NCBI RefSeq assembly: GCF_024139115.2
Contig: NC_085139.1
Location: 66,755,203-66,819,202, forward strand
Origin: Armigeres subalbatus
Taxonomy: Eukaryota > Arthropoda > Insecta > Diptera > Culicidae
Reading direction: 5' to 3'
Length of the DNA stretch: 64,000 bases
The notes under the pieces: model-generated
The model's input: the letters and a program-made list of their open reading frames with translations, nothing else
Databases searched by the model: none
What the model was told of the DNA's origin: nothing
Shown: positions 54,890 through 64,000 of the stretch, in pieces
How positions within the stretch are numbered: the stretch's first letter is position 1
Layout of the letters: each line of letters opens with the position of its first letter
Made by a program: the position numbers and the translations under genes

Positions 54890-56870
54890 AGCATTGTGGG
54901 TAATGCTTGTGCCGTTCTAGAATTGTCGTTATGATACAGCAAAGAACTATTCATTTCAATTGTGATTTTGAGTAATGTGCCGAAGGAGATTAACAAATCC
55001 TTATTTCGAGGTAAATGGCTAATCACTTCTTATCATACCTAACTGAATTCTGCAGCAAATTAGATACACATTAATTCTTATTACGCGACGTCATAAGGTC
55101 CATCCGTTATTCCACCTTTTCCCGGTGTGGCCTCCCGTCAGTAATTAACGACCCTGCCAAAAGATGAACCAAGCCTCGTATCATCAAGCTGTCAGAAACC
55201 GGTACAAAAGGTATAGGCATTTCTCATTATGCTAACAAAGCACCGAATGAATCAAGCACAGCAGTTCAACCTGCCGGAACGGCCAATCCGGCCGTTCGTT
55301 ATTGCAAATGACTCCAATTCCAGTGCTGCGGTGAGTAGGCGTAATTTATTATCTCAGTAGCAGGAACAATCCCGGAGTAGAATACAATTGCTATGTTGGT
55401 GCATAGGGAAGGGGTGCTAACGGCTTCGCTCACCCAAGAGCGGGTAATTTTCCGAGAGTCAAGTATCTGGGGGAACTTGTCCAATTTACTGCCTTTCTAT
55501 TGACGACAATGTCTGAATGAATAATGGCCACTTGTGACTTGATCACAATCCGATTTCATATTCCGTATTTTATAGGAGATCGATCGAACGATGTTGGCAT
55601 GAAGAAGGTGCGGCATATTGGCCGCTGGAGTTAGTTCTATTTTTTTAATTCTAATTGCAAAACGATTTCGGTGTTATAACTCCTTAATCTGATACCAAAT
55701 TTGCTAGGATTGTATTCAAATGTTCTCAGGGAGGAATCTCACATACAAATACCATTGAACTCAATCGATACATCCTTTAACAGACTGAGATTTTACCAAG
55801 CAAGGTTTAAAATTGAGTTCAAGCTAATTTCTATTGTGATACCCCGCTGCTCAGGGAATAAATCAAACCTGAGAATTTTCCTCTACCCAAAGCAGAGTCA
55901 CGTAAGAACAACAGAGCATACCGTAGAAGATAGTTCATGTCGACGATTACCACAAAACGAACTGGGTATGTTGTAGCTTACCTTTATTGGATGTGGAGGA
56001 AGCAACACATGTCTCTGGATTTCCACCCCCCCTTGGACAATAGGGAAAATAGATATACTCACCCTCGATCGGCAACGATAGCATAGGACACGGCATCTAT
56101 GATTCGGCTTAGTTTGTTTGCAAATGTTTCGCATCGACTGACAATTTACATCAACACGTCCGGAGATAAGCGTTGGAGCACAGAGCTTCGAGCGGGCTCG
56201 TATGAGCCCGAGCTGAAGTTGAGAATAAATAATCTAAATGCATGTTTTCTGGTTATTTTAATTTAGTACAATTTGATTTTCTGGAAGTTGGCGTTATGAA
56301 CAAAATTTCATTTGACTGGGAAACTACTTATTCGAAAATCATTACATCATATATTTAACACATTTCAAAAATCTGAATAGTTTGTTTGACATCAAAAATC
56401 TATATAAATGGCTGAAAAACCAAGTTTACCTTCTAGAATTTTCGTTCTGACTATACAAATGTGCTCAATTCTTTTAGCAGAAAATGTTAGACAAAATTTG
56501 TTCACAGCATACTTCCACATCACACCCGGAGATATTTTCCATTGCCATTGTAACATCTTTCTACATAGCAATCGAAGTGTATCTGCCCATCGGGCCCGAA
56601 ACCAACATGCTCGTTGGTGGGAACTCATCGTGTGGGAGCTTGGAAAGCAGTGCACGAACGGAAAGGCATTCTGATGTATGATGGTGCCACAGTTGTACTT
56701 CTAGGCACAACATTGAAAGACTGCATTGGATAACTACAATGTGTGAAAGATGACGCGTGTTACAGAACTGTAAGAGCTAAGGCGTACATGGTTGATTTTT
56801 TTACAGTTAAATTGTAGAAGAACGTAATAACGAAAAAAAATAATCCCGATCTTCAGCCTCTGACCCGTCT
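54890..56870. other. Unassigned stretch
   Basis: No recognised gene. Overlapping 87-88-codon frames on both strands at 56392-56674 and a 91-codon frame at 55701-55976 carry no known motif. Confidence 0.35.
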
Positions 56871-56879
56871 ACATAAAAA

Positions 56880-58190
56880 ATGTGAAGCGAAGGCAATACC
56901 AAAGGACTTGCGATCACGCTTTGATAGTTATTTGGCGTGAGTTGCAAAATTAAATTAAAAAACGTTTCGCTATTCTAAAACATACCAACTTTGAGAATAA
57001 TGTCTCGAAATTGGACCCCAGTTCGGAATCCTTTTGGAAATTAACCAAAATTCTTAAAAAACCTCAAAAGCCAATCCCAGCGCTTAAAAAGGGAAATAAA
57101 ATTTTATTAATAAATGGCTAAAAGGCTCAAAAACTTGCTCAGCAGTTCGAGAGTGCCCATAATTTTAGTCTAGGTCTCACTAGTCCAATTGAGGATCAGG
57201 TTACACGGAGCTTCGAAGACATTCTCAATCAAGAGAATGTTTTTGACCCTTCGTTGGGAACTTATTTGGATGAAGTGAGATCTATTACTAGAAAATTTAA
57301 AAATATGAAAGCACCTGGTGATGATGGTATTTTCTACATACTTGTAAAAACAACTTCCTGGGAGCTCTTTATCTTTTTTGGTTAATTTATTTAACAAATG
57401 TTTTCAATTGGCATACTTTCCATATAAATGGGAAAAAGCCAAAGTTGTTTCAATTTTGAAGCCGGACAAAAACCCAGCTGAGGCTTCTAGTTATCGCCCA
57501 ATCAGTTTGTTTTCTTCGATAAGCAAACTGTTTGAAAAGATTATTTTAAATAGAATGATGATTCTTATTAACGACAATTCTATTTTTGCTGATGAGCAAT
57601 TTGGTTTTCGCCATGGGCATTCAACCACTCATCAGTTATTAAGAGTTACGAACTTAATTCGGCTCAACAAATCTGGAGGATATTCAACTGGAGTTGCTCT
57701 TCTTGATATAGAGAAAGCATTTGACAGTGTTTGGCATGAAGGTTTGATTGTAAAATTGATGAATTTTAATTTTCCTCTGTACATCATTTAACTGATCCAA
57801 AATTATTTATCACATTGCTCTCTGCAGGTAAACTATCAGAATTCTAAATCTGATAGATTACCTGTAAGGGCTGGTGTCCCCCAAGGCAGCATACTGGGGC
57901 CCATATTGTATAACATTTTTACTTCTGACTTACCTGATTTACCACCAGGATGTCAAAAATCTTTGTTTGCAGATGGCACGGGCCTCTCAGCTAAAGGGCG
58001 AAGCCTTCGTGTCATTTGTAGTAGATTGCAAAAAAGTTTGGATATTTTCTCCACTTACTTGCAAAAATGGAAAATTTCCCCGAATGCTTCCAAAACTCAG
58101 TTTTGAATGGGGTTTCAATTAATTGGTCTAGCGAAGCTAAATATTTAGGACTTCTCCTAGATCAAAAATTAATTTTTTAAAATCACATTG
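56880..58190 (+). pseudogene. Juan-like Jockey-clade LINE ORF2: RT part, broken, catalytic FADD changed to FADG
   Basis: From ~56890 shifted frames give LRSRFDSYL, ESFWKLTKILKKPQKP and the RT N-terminus KAPGDDGIFYILVK (~57305). The long frame 57378-57791 carries FNKCFQLAYFPYKWEKAKVV, YRPISLFSSISKLFEKI, EQFGFRHGHSTTHQL and the palm Asp (VALLDIEKAFDSVWH). After a stop at 57789, GVPQGSILGPILYNIFTSDL follows, then SLFADGTGLSAK at ~57960: the second Asp of the FADD motif is Gly. KYLGLLLDQ near 58140 is the last recognisable piece. Endonuclease and 3' end are missing. The sequence closely resembles what I recall of mosquito Juan elements. Confidence 0.8.
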
Positions 58191-58196
58191 AAGTAT

Positions 58197-58320
58197 GGAT
58201 AGGGTGACCATACGTACCGTATTTAACGGGACGTTTTTTAGACCTTTTTGTGCTGTCCCGTCGTAATCTGAAAAATTCTCAATTTGTCCCGTTTTTTCAA
58301 TGATTCTACATTGATCATAC
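58197..58320. mobile_element. Possible hAT-type terminal fragment
   Basis: ATAGGGTGACCATACGTACC followed by CGGGACG resembles ends of a common hAT family (GGTGACCA...TCCCG). Only one end was found, so this is weak. Confidence 0.35.
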
Positions 58321-58621
58321 GTAGTGTGTTTTGCGTTCTTATTAGAGATATTTACAGCCCTCGGCTCTCTCAACGAAGAAAGTGGACGAAACCCATTAAA
58401 AAAGGTGTGAGATGTTATGTTATTAGTGTTGCTTTTAAAAGAATGCTATCTATGCCGTTTTGTATATTATATTGATCAACTTTTCTTAAGGTTTTTAATA
58501 GTTAACTTAACTAGCAACTTGGTAGACAAGTATTTCCTTAAAATCAGGTCAGGCTTCAACGTCAACAAAATGAAGCGCAAAGACAGACATTCTAGTTTTC
58601 AGATTTAGTTTATTTTCCACT

Positions 58622-58880
58622 AGCAGACCCGACGAACTTCGTTTCGCCTAAAGTTGATTTATTCTCTGATTAGTTTTCGAGTTATGCAGAAATTTCTGTT
58701 TCATTTGTATGGGAGCCCCCCTTTCCAAAATGGGGAGGGGTCTCAAACCATCTTAAGAACTTTCCCCGGCTCGAAAAACCTCTGCATACAAATTTTCAGG
58801 TCGATCGGTCTAGTAGTTTCGGAGTCTATAAGGTTCAGACAGACAGAAATTCATTTTTATGTATATAATAAAATAAATAA
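58622..58880 (+). repeat. Dispersed repeat family B, copy 1
   Basis: Starts CTAGCAGACCCGACGAACTT and ends GACAGACAGAAATTCATTTT. An inverted copy is split between 59509-59754 and 61506-61660. No protein recognised. Confidence 0.8.
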
Positions 58881-59508
58881 ATATATGTAAATATATTTTT
58901 CTTTTTGAAGCTTCCGAAGTAGACACTTACAATCATTTGATTCTTTTCGAATCATTCAAAGTCTTCTTAATTCCTAATTCTGAATATTTCGAAATCATCC
59001 ACTATACAAAAAAGGACGGCATGAAAAAAATAATTTATAAATAATCAACTGAACAAAATCGAGTTTAAGGCAGTTTCAAACCGAGGGAAAATTTGATCGG
59101 ATTGAAGGCTAGATTTAAGGTCCCCACGTAACTTTAAGGCTAGTTCACACATCAGGAACTTGTCTGTAAATTTTGCACCCATATGTGTGCACGAGATTTA
59201 TAGAATTCCGTTATTAAAAATTAGAAATTCGACTCTATATAAAATACAATCCGGCGGAAATCTCCGAGCTGTAAACCAGCCTATAAATTGGCCTCGATTT
59301 TTTACCTTTCCGCGACGAAATTGCATGAGTCCTGCTTTTTTGATAGCACATGGGAAAAAAAATTGACAAGATTCCCGAGGGGTGAGGCTACTTTTAGCAG
59401 CATTAAATTAATTTCCATCAAAAAGGACTATGAAATGATTGGTACTTTGACTATTGTTTGTTATTTCCAAATGTTCAGAATCGGAAAAGTTTTTGATAAT
59501 CTTCTTCT
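58881..59508. other. Unassigned AT-rich stretch between inverted repeat copies
   Basis: No gene recognised. Confidence 0.4.
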
Positions 59509-59754
59509 TCTATATACATAAAAATGAATTTCTGTCTGTCTGACCCTTATGGACTCGGGAATTACTGAACCGATCGGCGTGAAAATCTGTAAGCCGAAGT
59601 TTTTGGGGCCCGAGAAGGTTCCTAAGATGGTTTGAGACCCCTCCCACTAATGGAAAGGGGGGCTCCCATAGAAATGAAACATCAATTTCTTCAAAACTCG
59701 GGAATTAATCAGTCAAATGGAACCAAATATGGCATGTGGAGGTTTTGGAATGGC

Positions 59755-61505
59755 CAGGCCTGGTAGCGAGTCACTTTTTAGTGACTTGGTCACTATTTTG
59801 AGTCTGGTCACTAAAAAGTCACTATTTGCCTTAAAAAGTCACTAAAGTCACTATTTTTGTATTGCCTGTTGTAAAAAAGTTCAAAATAAAAACCATTTAG
59901 TACCTATTATGATCATCCAAATCAAATGTGTAAACGGGCTTGGCTACCACTTCTGCCTTTTACGCAGAAGGTCGTGGGTTCAATCCCATGTCCGTTCCAT
60001 TTCTTCTTATTTGTATCTTTCCATATATTTTTCATGTTCTCTGGGCTTTCATGCCGTTTCCATCTTCTATTCTCTACCTACATCTTGACTAGTTCTAGCG
60101 GTCCGATATGAGCGAAAAAGATCGTATCTCTGGCGTCCAATTTAGATATGAGTAAGTTATTGTATTAAATAAGCTTTCCTTCGATGTATTAATATTCAAA
60201 ATCGGTAGTTGCCAACCAGGCGGAAAAATAGTTTTCAAAAAGAAATCCAAGATTGCGACCTAATTCAATATGGCTGCCCTGATCTCTATGATCGGTTGAG
60301 AAATGTTGGAGTTATGATAGTTTTGGTGAGTCAAAAATTGACAAAAATCGAGGGCTCCATTAAAATGATTTCGTGTATAAATAACGAGGGGTTCATATTT
60401 CTGAAGAATTCAACTCGGATCCTTAATATACTCGCCGAAAGCTTTCGAATGAATATAAATTTAGGAATTTTTAAGGACCTCATGCAAATAGTGGCCCGGT
60501 TTCAGCGAGAATTACTCATACACCACCCTTTCGTTCCACATTGGCAATCCGTTAACCAAGACGAACCTATGTCATAAAAACCTTACCCCCAAATTCCAAT
60601 GAAATTCCGCATGAACTCTTGGCGAGTACAGATGTATTCTCGGCCTGCAGTGGGAGAGTGATTACATCATCAATCCCTTCCCATCCCCGATAGACCATGA
60701 GGACGTGATCAGGGCCTTTATCGACCGCACATTGAGGTTGGAGAGTAAATCTCATGCTTCCATACATTGGTTCCCTGTGCAATTGCGATTGTTCTGGTCA
60801 ATCACGGAGTAGCAACTACGAAATGCACAATGCACGGTCATCATGCTCATAATCAACCAAATCAAATGTGAATCTGGTAGCAATATATTAAATTTGGGAA
60901 ATATGCACCCAAGAAGTTCCAAGTGTGTTGTGAAAATCGTGAAGTTATTTTCGATTCATGTCAACTATGTTTTTTTCACGAATGGAATTTGTTAAAATGC
61001 AAAAGGCGAACCTCAAGTAAAGTGTACATAATTTAGGAGTAATGTGATCAGAACCACGTCTGCTAGTGAGCGTTAATACTATCCAGTGACACAGATAGTG
61101 AACAGCATTAGTTTCATCACATGACAATGATGTTTGATGTTTCTCAACGTCAGGGAGAGAATAATGACCGATCAGGGCGTCGATAACAGAAACTATCATC
61201 CGAATATCATCCTCAATATCCAACTCCGTGGTACTTATGAGAGTGTCGCAGTCCCTGGCCTCTTTCTTCCATCCTCTCCCTCCTTACGAAAAAGATGAGC
61301 GTGACCAGTAAAGTTTTCTAAAATAAAACACTATTTTGCAATGCTAATGCAACTTTTCTATTTATAAAAATCAGTTTAAAATTTCATACAAAAGTCACTA
61401 TTTGGTCACTTTTTCTGCAATTGAAAGTCACTATTTGGTCACTTTTTCGTCATCGTTGGTCACTAAAGTCACTATTTTGAAAGGCATTCATTGCTATCAG
61501 CCCTG
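59755..61505. mobile_element. Inserted TIR element with GTCACT-rich subterminal repeats
   Basis: Ends CAGGCCTGGTAGCGA and the reverse of the right end, CAGGGCTGATAGCAA, match at 12 of 15. Both subterminal regions repeat AAAAAGTCACTA and TTGGTCACT. A hAT-like CAGG start fits, but only AATGG is shared by the flanks. Interior frames (60209-60577, 122 codons; 60945-61223 minus, 92 codons) show no transposase motif I recognise. Confidence 0.6.
59933..59996 (+). tRNA. tRNA-like remnant
   Basis: Acceptor AACGGGC/GTCCGTT pairs over 7 bases, a strong CTTCTGC/GCAGAAG anticodon arm has loop CTTTTAC, and GGGTTCAATCCC resembles a B box, but there is no D stem and the T loop is one base short. Likely a SINE-derived or decayed tRNA-like sequence. 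Confidence 0.3.
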
Positions 61506-61924
61506 AATGGAAGATATGTTTCTGTGATGGTTCAAAACCCTTCCCCCTTCTGGAATGGGGGCTCCCATACAAATGAAACAGAAATTTCTGCATAACTCGA
61601 GAACTAATCAGAGAATAAATCGAATTTTTGCGGAACGAAGTTCGTCGGGTCTGCTAGTGGTCAATGAAAAAACCTTAATGCATGTCTAAAATTAGATTAA
61701 AATAAATTTTCAAAATTCCCCATATTTTTATACACCCAGGTTTTTTTTTTACGCGGTTGGAATTCATTAATTTCTCGGTTAACCTGAACTTTCACAGCTT
61801 TTTAAATACCCCCTGAATTTTCTTTGATTTTTTTGTGAATTTTTTGGTGGGGTTAACTCATTGTTTCATTGATGCTGAAGGCCTTAAACGACTAAAACCA
61901 AACCGTGTTAAAAAAACCTGTTAA

Positions 61925-63346
61925 ACCTCTACAAAAAGTTGCATGTATCCGCAAGTAGGCTCCGCCAAAGGGACCGTGTGCCGCTCAAAGTGCACAAGCC
62001 CAAGTCCTGGTGTTAGGTGGGACGCTAAACAGCCCTGACACGACGGCCCTCCGACGGGACAGGAGGTTTGCGCAGACCCAATAAGCCGCCTTTATAAACA
62101 ACTACTAGCTTTATGTACCCGGCTTTGCTCGGAATTGCCAGTTTAGTTTGCAGTTTTCTTTTACAATCGGAAAATGATAAAACCAATTGATCAACAGGGT
62201 AATTGTGTTTACTTATTCATACTTTATCATTTGATTAAAAGAAGGCTTTTGGAAACATTGACTGATTTTGAAGAAGGTTTGAAAGGTCTTATTCCGGGAA
62301 AACGTCTATTTCTAAAGAAGGAAAAACATTCATCGATGTCATATTCGGGAAACGCATATTTTTAAAGAAGGGATCACACCCACCATTGCCTTATTCCGGG
62401 CAAATGCCTACTTTTGAAGAAGCAATCACATCCACCATTCAGAAGGAAACACATTAATCATTGCTTTTCACTGGGCATACAATTATTCCGATGAACAACA
62501 ATACCCAATCCCAATACCCCACCCCCCCCCCACATCCCATTCCGAAAGTCCCTTCCAGCATCTCTATAATAGTTTCCTTTAGGTAGGGATTACGTGCTTA
62601 CGTGTTTGGTTTGAATGGACCTATGCGATAAAAAGGTATACTAAACTGTTCGTTTAATAAATATACCCTCTCTTTTATTTAGCTATGGCACTCATACCCA
62701 GTCTGATATAGTCTTCCTTAGACAGATAATATGTGTTCCAAATTTGGTGGACATCGATAAATGGGTTCAGAAGTCATGCTGAATTGATCGATAACTAAAC
62801 AATACCCCGTGTCCCACACCTTCCCCTTTTTTTAAAATTACTTAACCACATCCACTAAAATCGCTTCCTTAGGACAGACAATATTTGATACAAATTTGGT
62901 TCAAATCGGTCATGAGGCTCAGGATTTACATTGAGTTGATCGATTGCTAAACAATACCCTTCCCCCCATACCCTCCCTCTTTTGTAAAGAACACCCCTCC
63001 TCCCACACCCTCCCTCTTTTCCAAAGAGCATGCCTAACCCCCTATCGTCCCCTTCTTAAGATAAAGAATTTGTGTTCCAAATTTAGTCGAAATCGGCCAA
63101 GGGGTTCAGAATTTAAACTGCGTTGATCAATAGTTAAGCAATACTCCTCCCCCCATACCCTCCCCGTTTTCCAAAAAGCATGTCTAACCCCCTATCGTCG
63201 TCTCCTCAAGATAAAGAATGTGTGTTCCAAATTTGGTTAAAATCGGTAAATGGGTTCAGAAGTTATGCTGGAACATACATACAAACATACATACAAACAT
63301 ACAAACATTGAGTTTTATATATATAGATAGATAGATAGATAGATAG

Positions 63347-63379
<33 letters not shown>

Positions 63380-64000
63380 TACGAACGACATAGAAGATAA
63401 TACGACTCGATACAATCGGCAACGACCTAGGCGACGAATAAAGGATCACGATTGGAAGCTTGGAACATGCAACTGCAAGTCGCTAGGCTTCGCAGGTTGC
63501 GACAGGATAATCTACGATGAATTACATCCCCGCAACTTCGATGTCGCAGCGCTGCAGGAAATCTGCTAGACATGACAGAAAGTGTGGAGAAGCGGGCATC
63601 GAGCGGCTACCTTCTACCAAAGCTGTGGCACCACCAACGAGCTGGGAACCGGCTTCATAGTGCTGGGTAAGATGCGCCAACGCGTGATTGGGTGGCAGCC
63701 AATCAACGCAAGGATGTGCAAGCTGAGGATTAAAGGCCATTTCTTCAACTATAGCATCATCAACGTGCACTGCCCACACGAAGGGAGACCCGACGACGAG
63801 AAAGAAGCGTTCTACGCACAGCTGGAGCAGACATACGATGGATGCCCACTACGGGACGTCAAAATCGTCATCGGTGACACAACGCACAGGTAGGAAGGGA
63901 GGAAATGTATAGACCGATCATCGGACCGGATAGTCTGCACACCGTATCGAATGACAACGGCCAACGATGCATAAACTTCGCAGCCTCCCGCGGAATAATA
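61925..64000 (+). pseudogene. RTE-clade LINE, copy 2, 5' part, runs off the window
   Basis: 5' region 61925-62100 and 63379-63440 match the minus-strand copy at 23700-23935. The endonuclease follows from ~63440 (LGTCNCKSLGF, FDVAALQEIC, INVHCPHEGRPDDEKEAFYA). There are two stops in the LQEIC region and the same missing base as copy 1 in the D-x-N region (stop at 63891-63893). A 1.28-kb family A repeat interrupts the 5' untranslated region. The RT would lie beyond base 64000. Confidence 0.85.
62101..63378 (+). repeat. Dispersed repeat family A, copy 2, inserted in the RTE copy
   Basis: Starts ACTAGCTTTATGTACCCGG and ends in a (GATA)n tract (63325-63378). Contains only about four of the ~150-bp tandem units found nine times in copy 1. 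Flanking RTE sequence is continuous across the insertion when compared with 23700-23760. Confidence 0.85.

Larger units (their letters stand above)
59509..61660 (-). repeat. Dispersed repeat family B, copy 2, interrupted
   Basis: 59509-59754 (AAAATGAATTTCTGTCTGTC...) and 61506-61660 (...GAACGAAGTTCGTCGGGTCT) together form one inverted copy of 58622-58880. They are separated by an inserted element. Confidence 0.8.

Noticed and set aside
59755..61505. Clean hAT insertion with 8-bp duplication
   Set aside because: Flanks share only AATGG, so the superfamily is left open.

Overview
This window looks like a transposon-dense intergenic block from a mosquito genome, most likely Aedes. The reasons are a Juan-like Jockey LINE, an RTE-clade LINE with the mosquito-type endonuclease, tRNA-derived SINEs resembling Feilai, a Tc1/mariner element resembling the DD37E group, a Penelope-like element and many small TIR/foldback elements, all AT-rich and heavily nested. 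I found no convincing host gene, rRNA or CRISPR array. Almost every coding stretch is a decayed piece of a mobile element. Family names rest on remembered family features, not on a search.

Layout. 0-7 kb: a 24-bp minisatellite, foldback insertions, a SINE split by a TA-flanked MITE, a Penelope-like GIY-YIG fragment split by a hAT-like MITE, and a Jockey-type LINE with the ORF1/ORF2 junction. 7-9.3 kb: a dispersed repeat carrying a ~150-bp tandem array, with a second copy at 62.1-63.4 kb. 11-15 kb: MITEs and a Tc1/mariner transposon nested inside another TIR element. 16-18.6 kb: a foldback element and a LINE with RT, RNase H and a Cys/His motif. 18.6-20.4 kb: two TIR elements. 21-24.3 kb: a minus-strand RTE LINE and a full SINE with a 10-bp target duplication.

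25.1-40.2 kb: one LTR retrotransposon (Ty3/gypsy type) flanked by CAAG duplications, with 2.15-kb LTRs that differ at only about 9 substitutions. It is the most interesting object here. Gag is followed by a small frame holding a degenerate protease-like domain, then by Pol. Each of the two junctions carries the heptamer A_AAA_AAC in the correct frame, an arrangement like the gag/pro/pol of betaretroviruses. Pol holds a true protease (DTG), RT, RNase H and integrase, plus an unidentified ~115-residue domain present twice, before the protease and between RNase H and integrase. The copy has about a dozen frame breaks, almost all one base short in A or T runs. There is no env-like frame; a 3.3-kb noncoding 3' region precedes the 3' LTR.

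40-64 kb: a perfect 261-bp inverted repeat containing a tRNA-like cloverleaf, another RTE 5' end, SINEs and MITEs, a MULE-like foldback element with a 9-bp duplication inside a MITE, fragments of an I/R1-group LINE, a hAT-like element with an 8-bp duplication, a Juan-like LINE whose RT motif is FADG, and a second RTE copy running off the right edge and interrupted by the 7-kb-type repeat.
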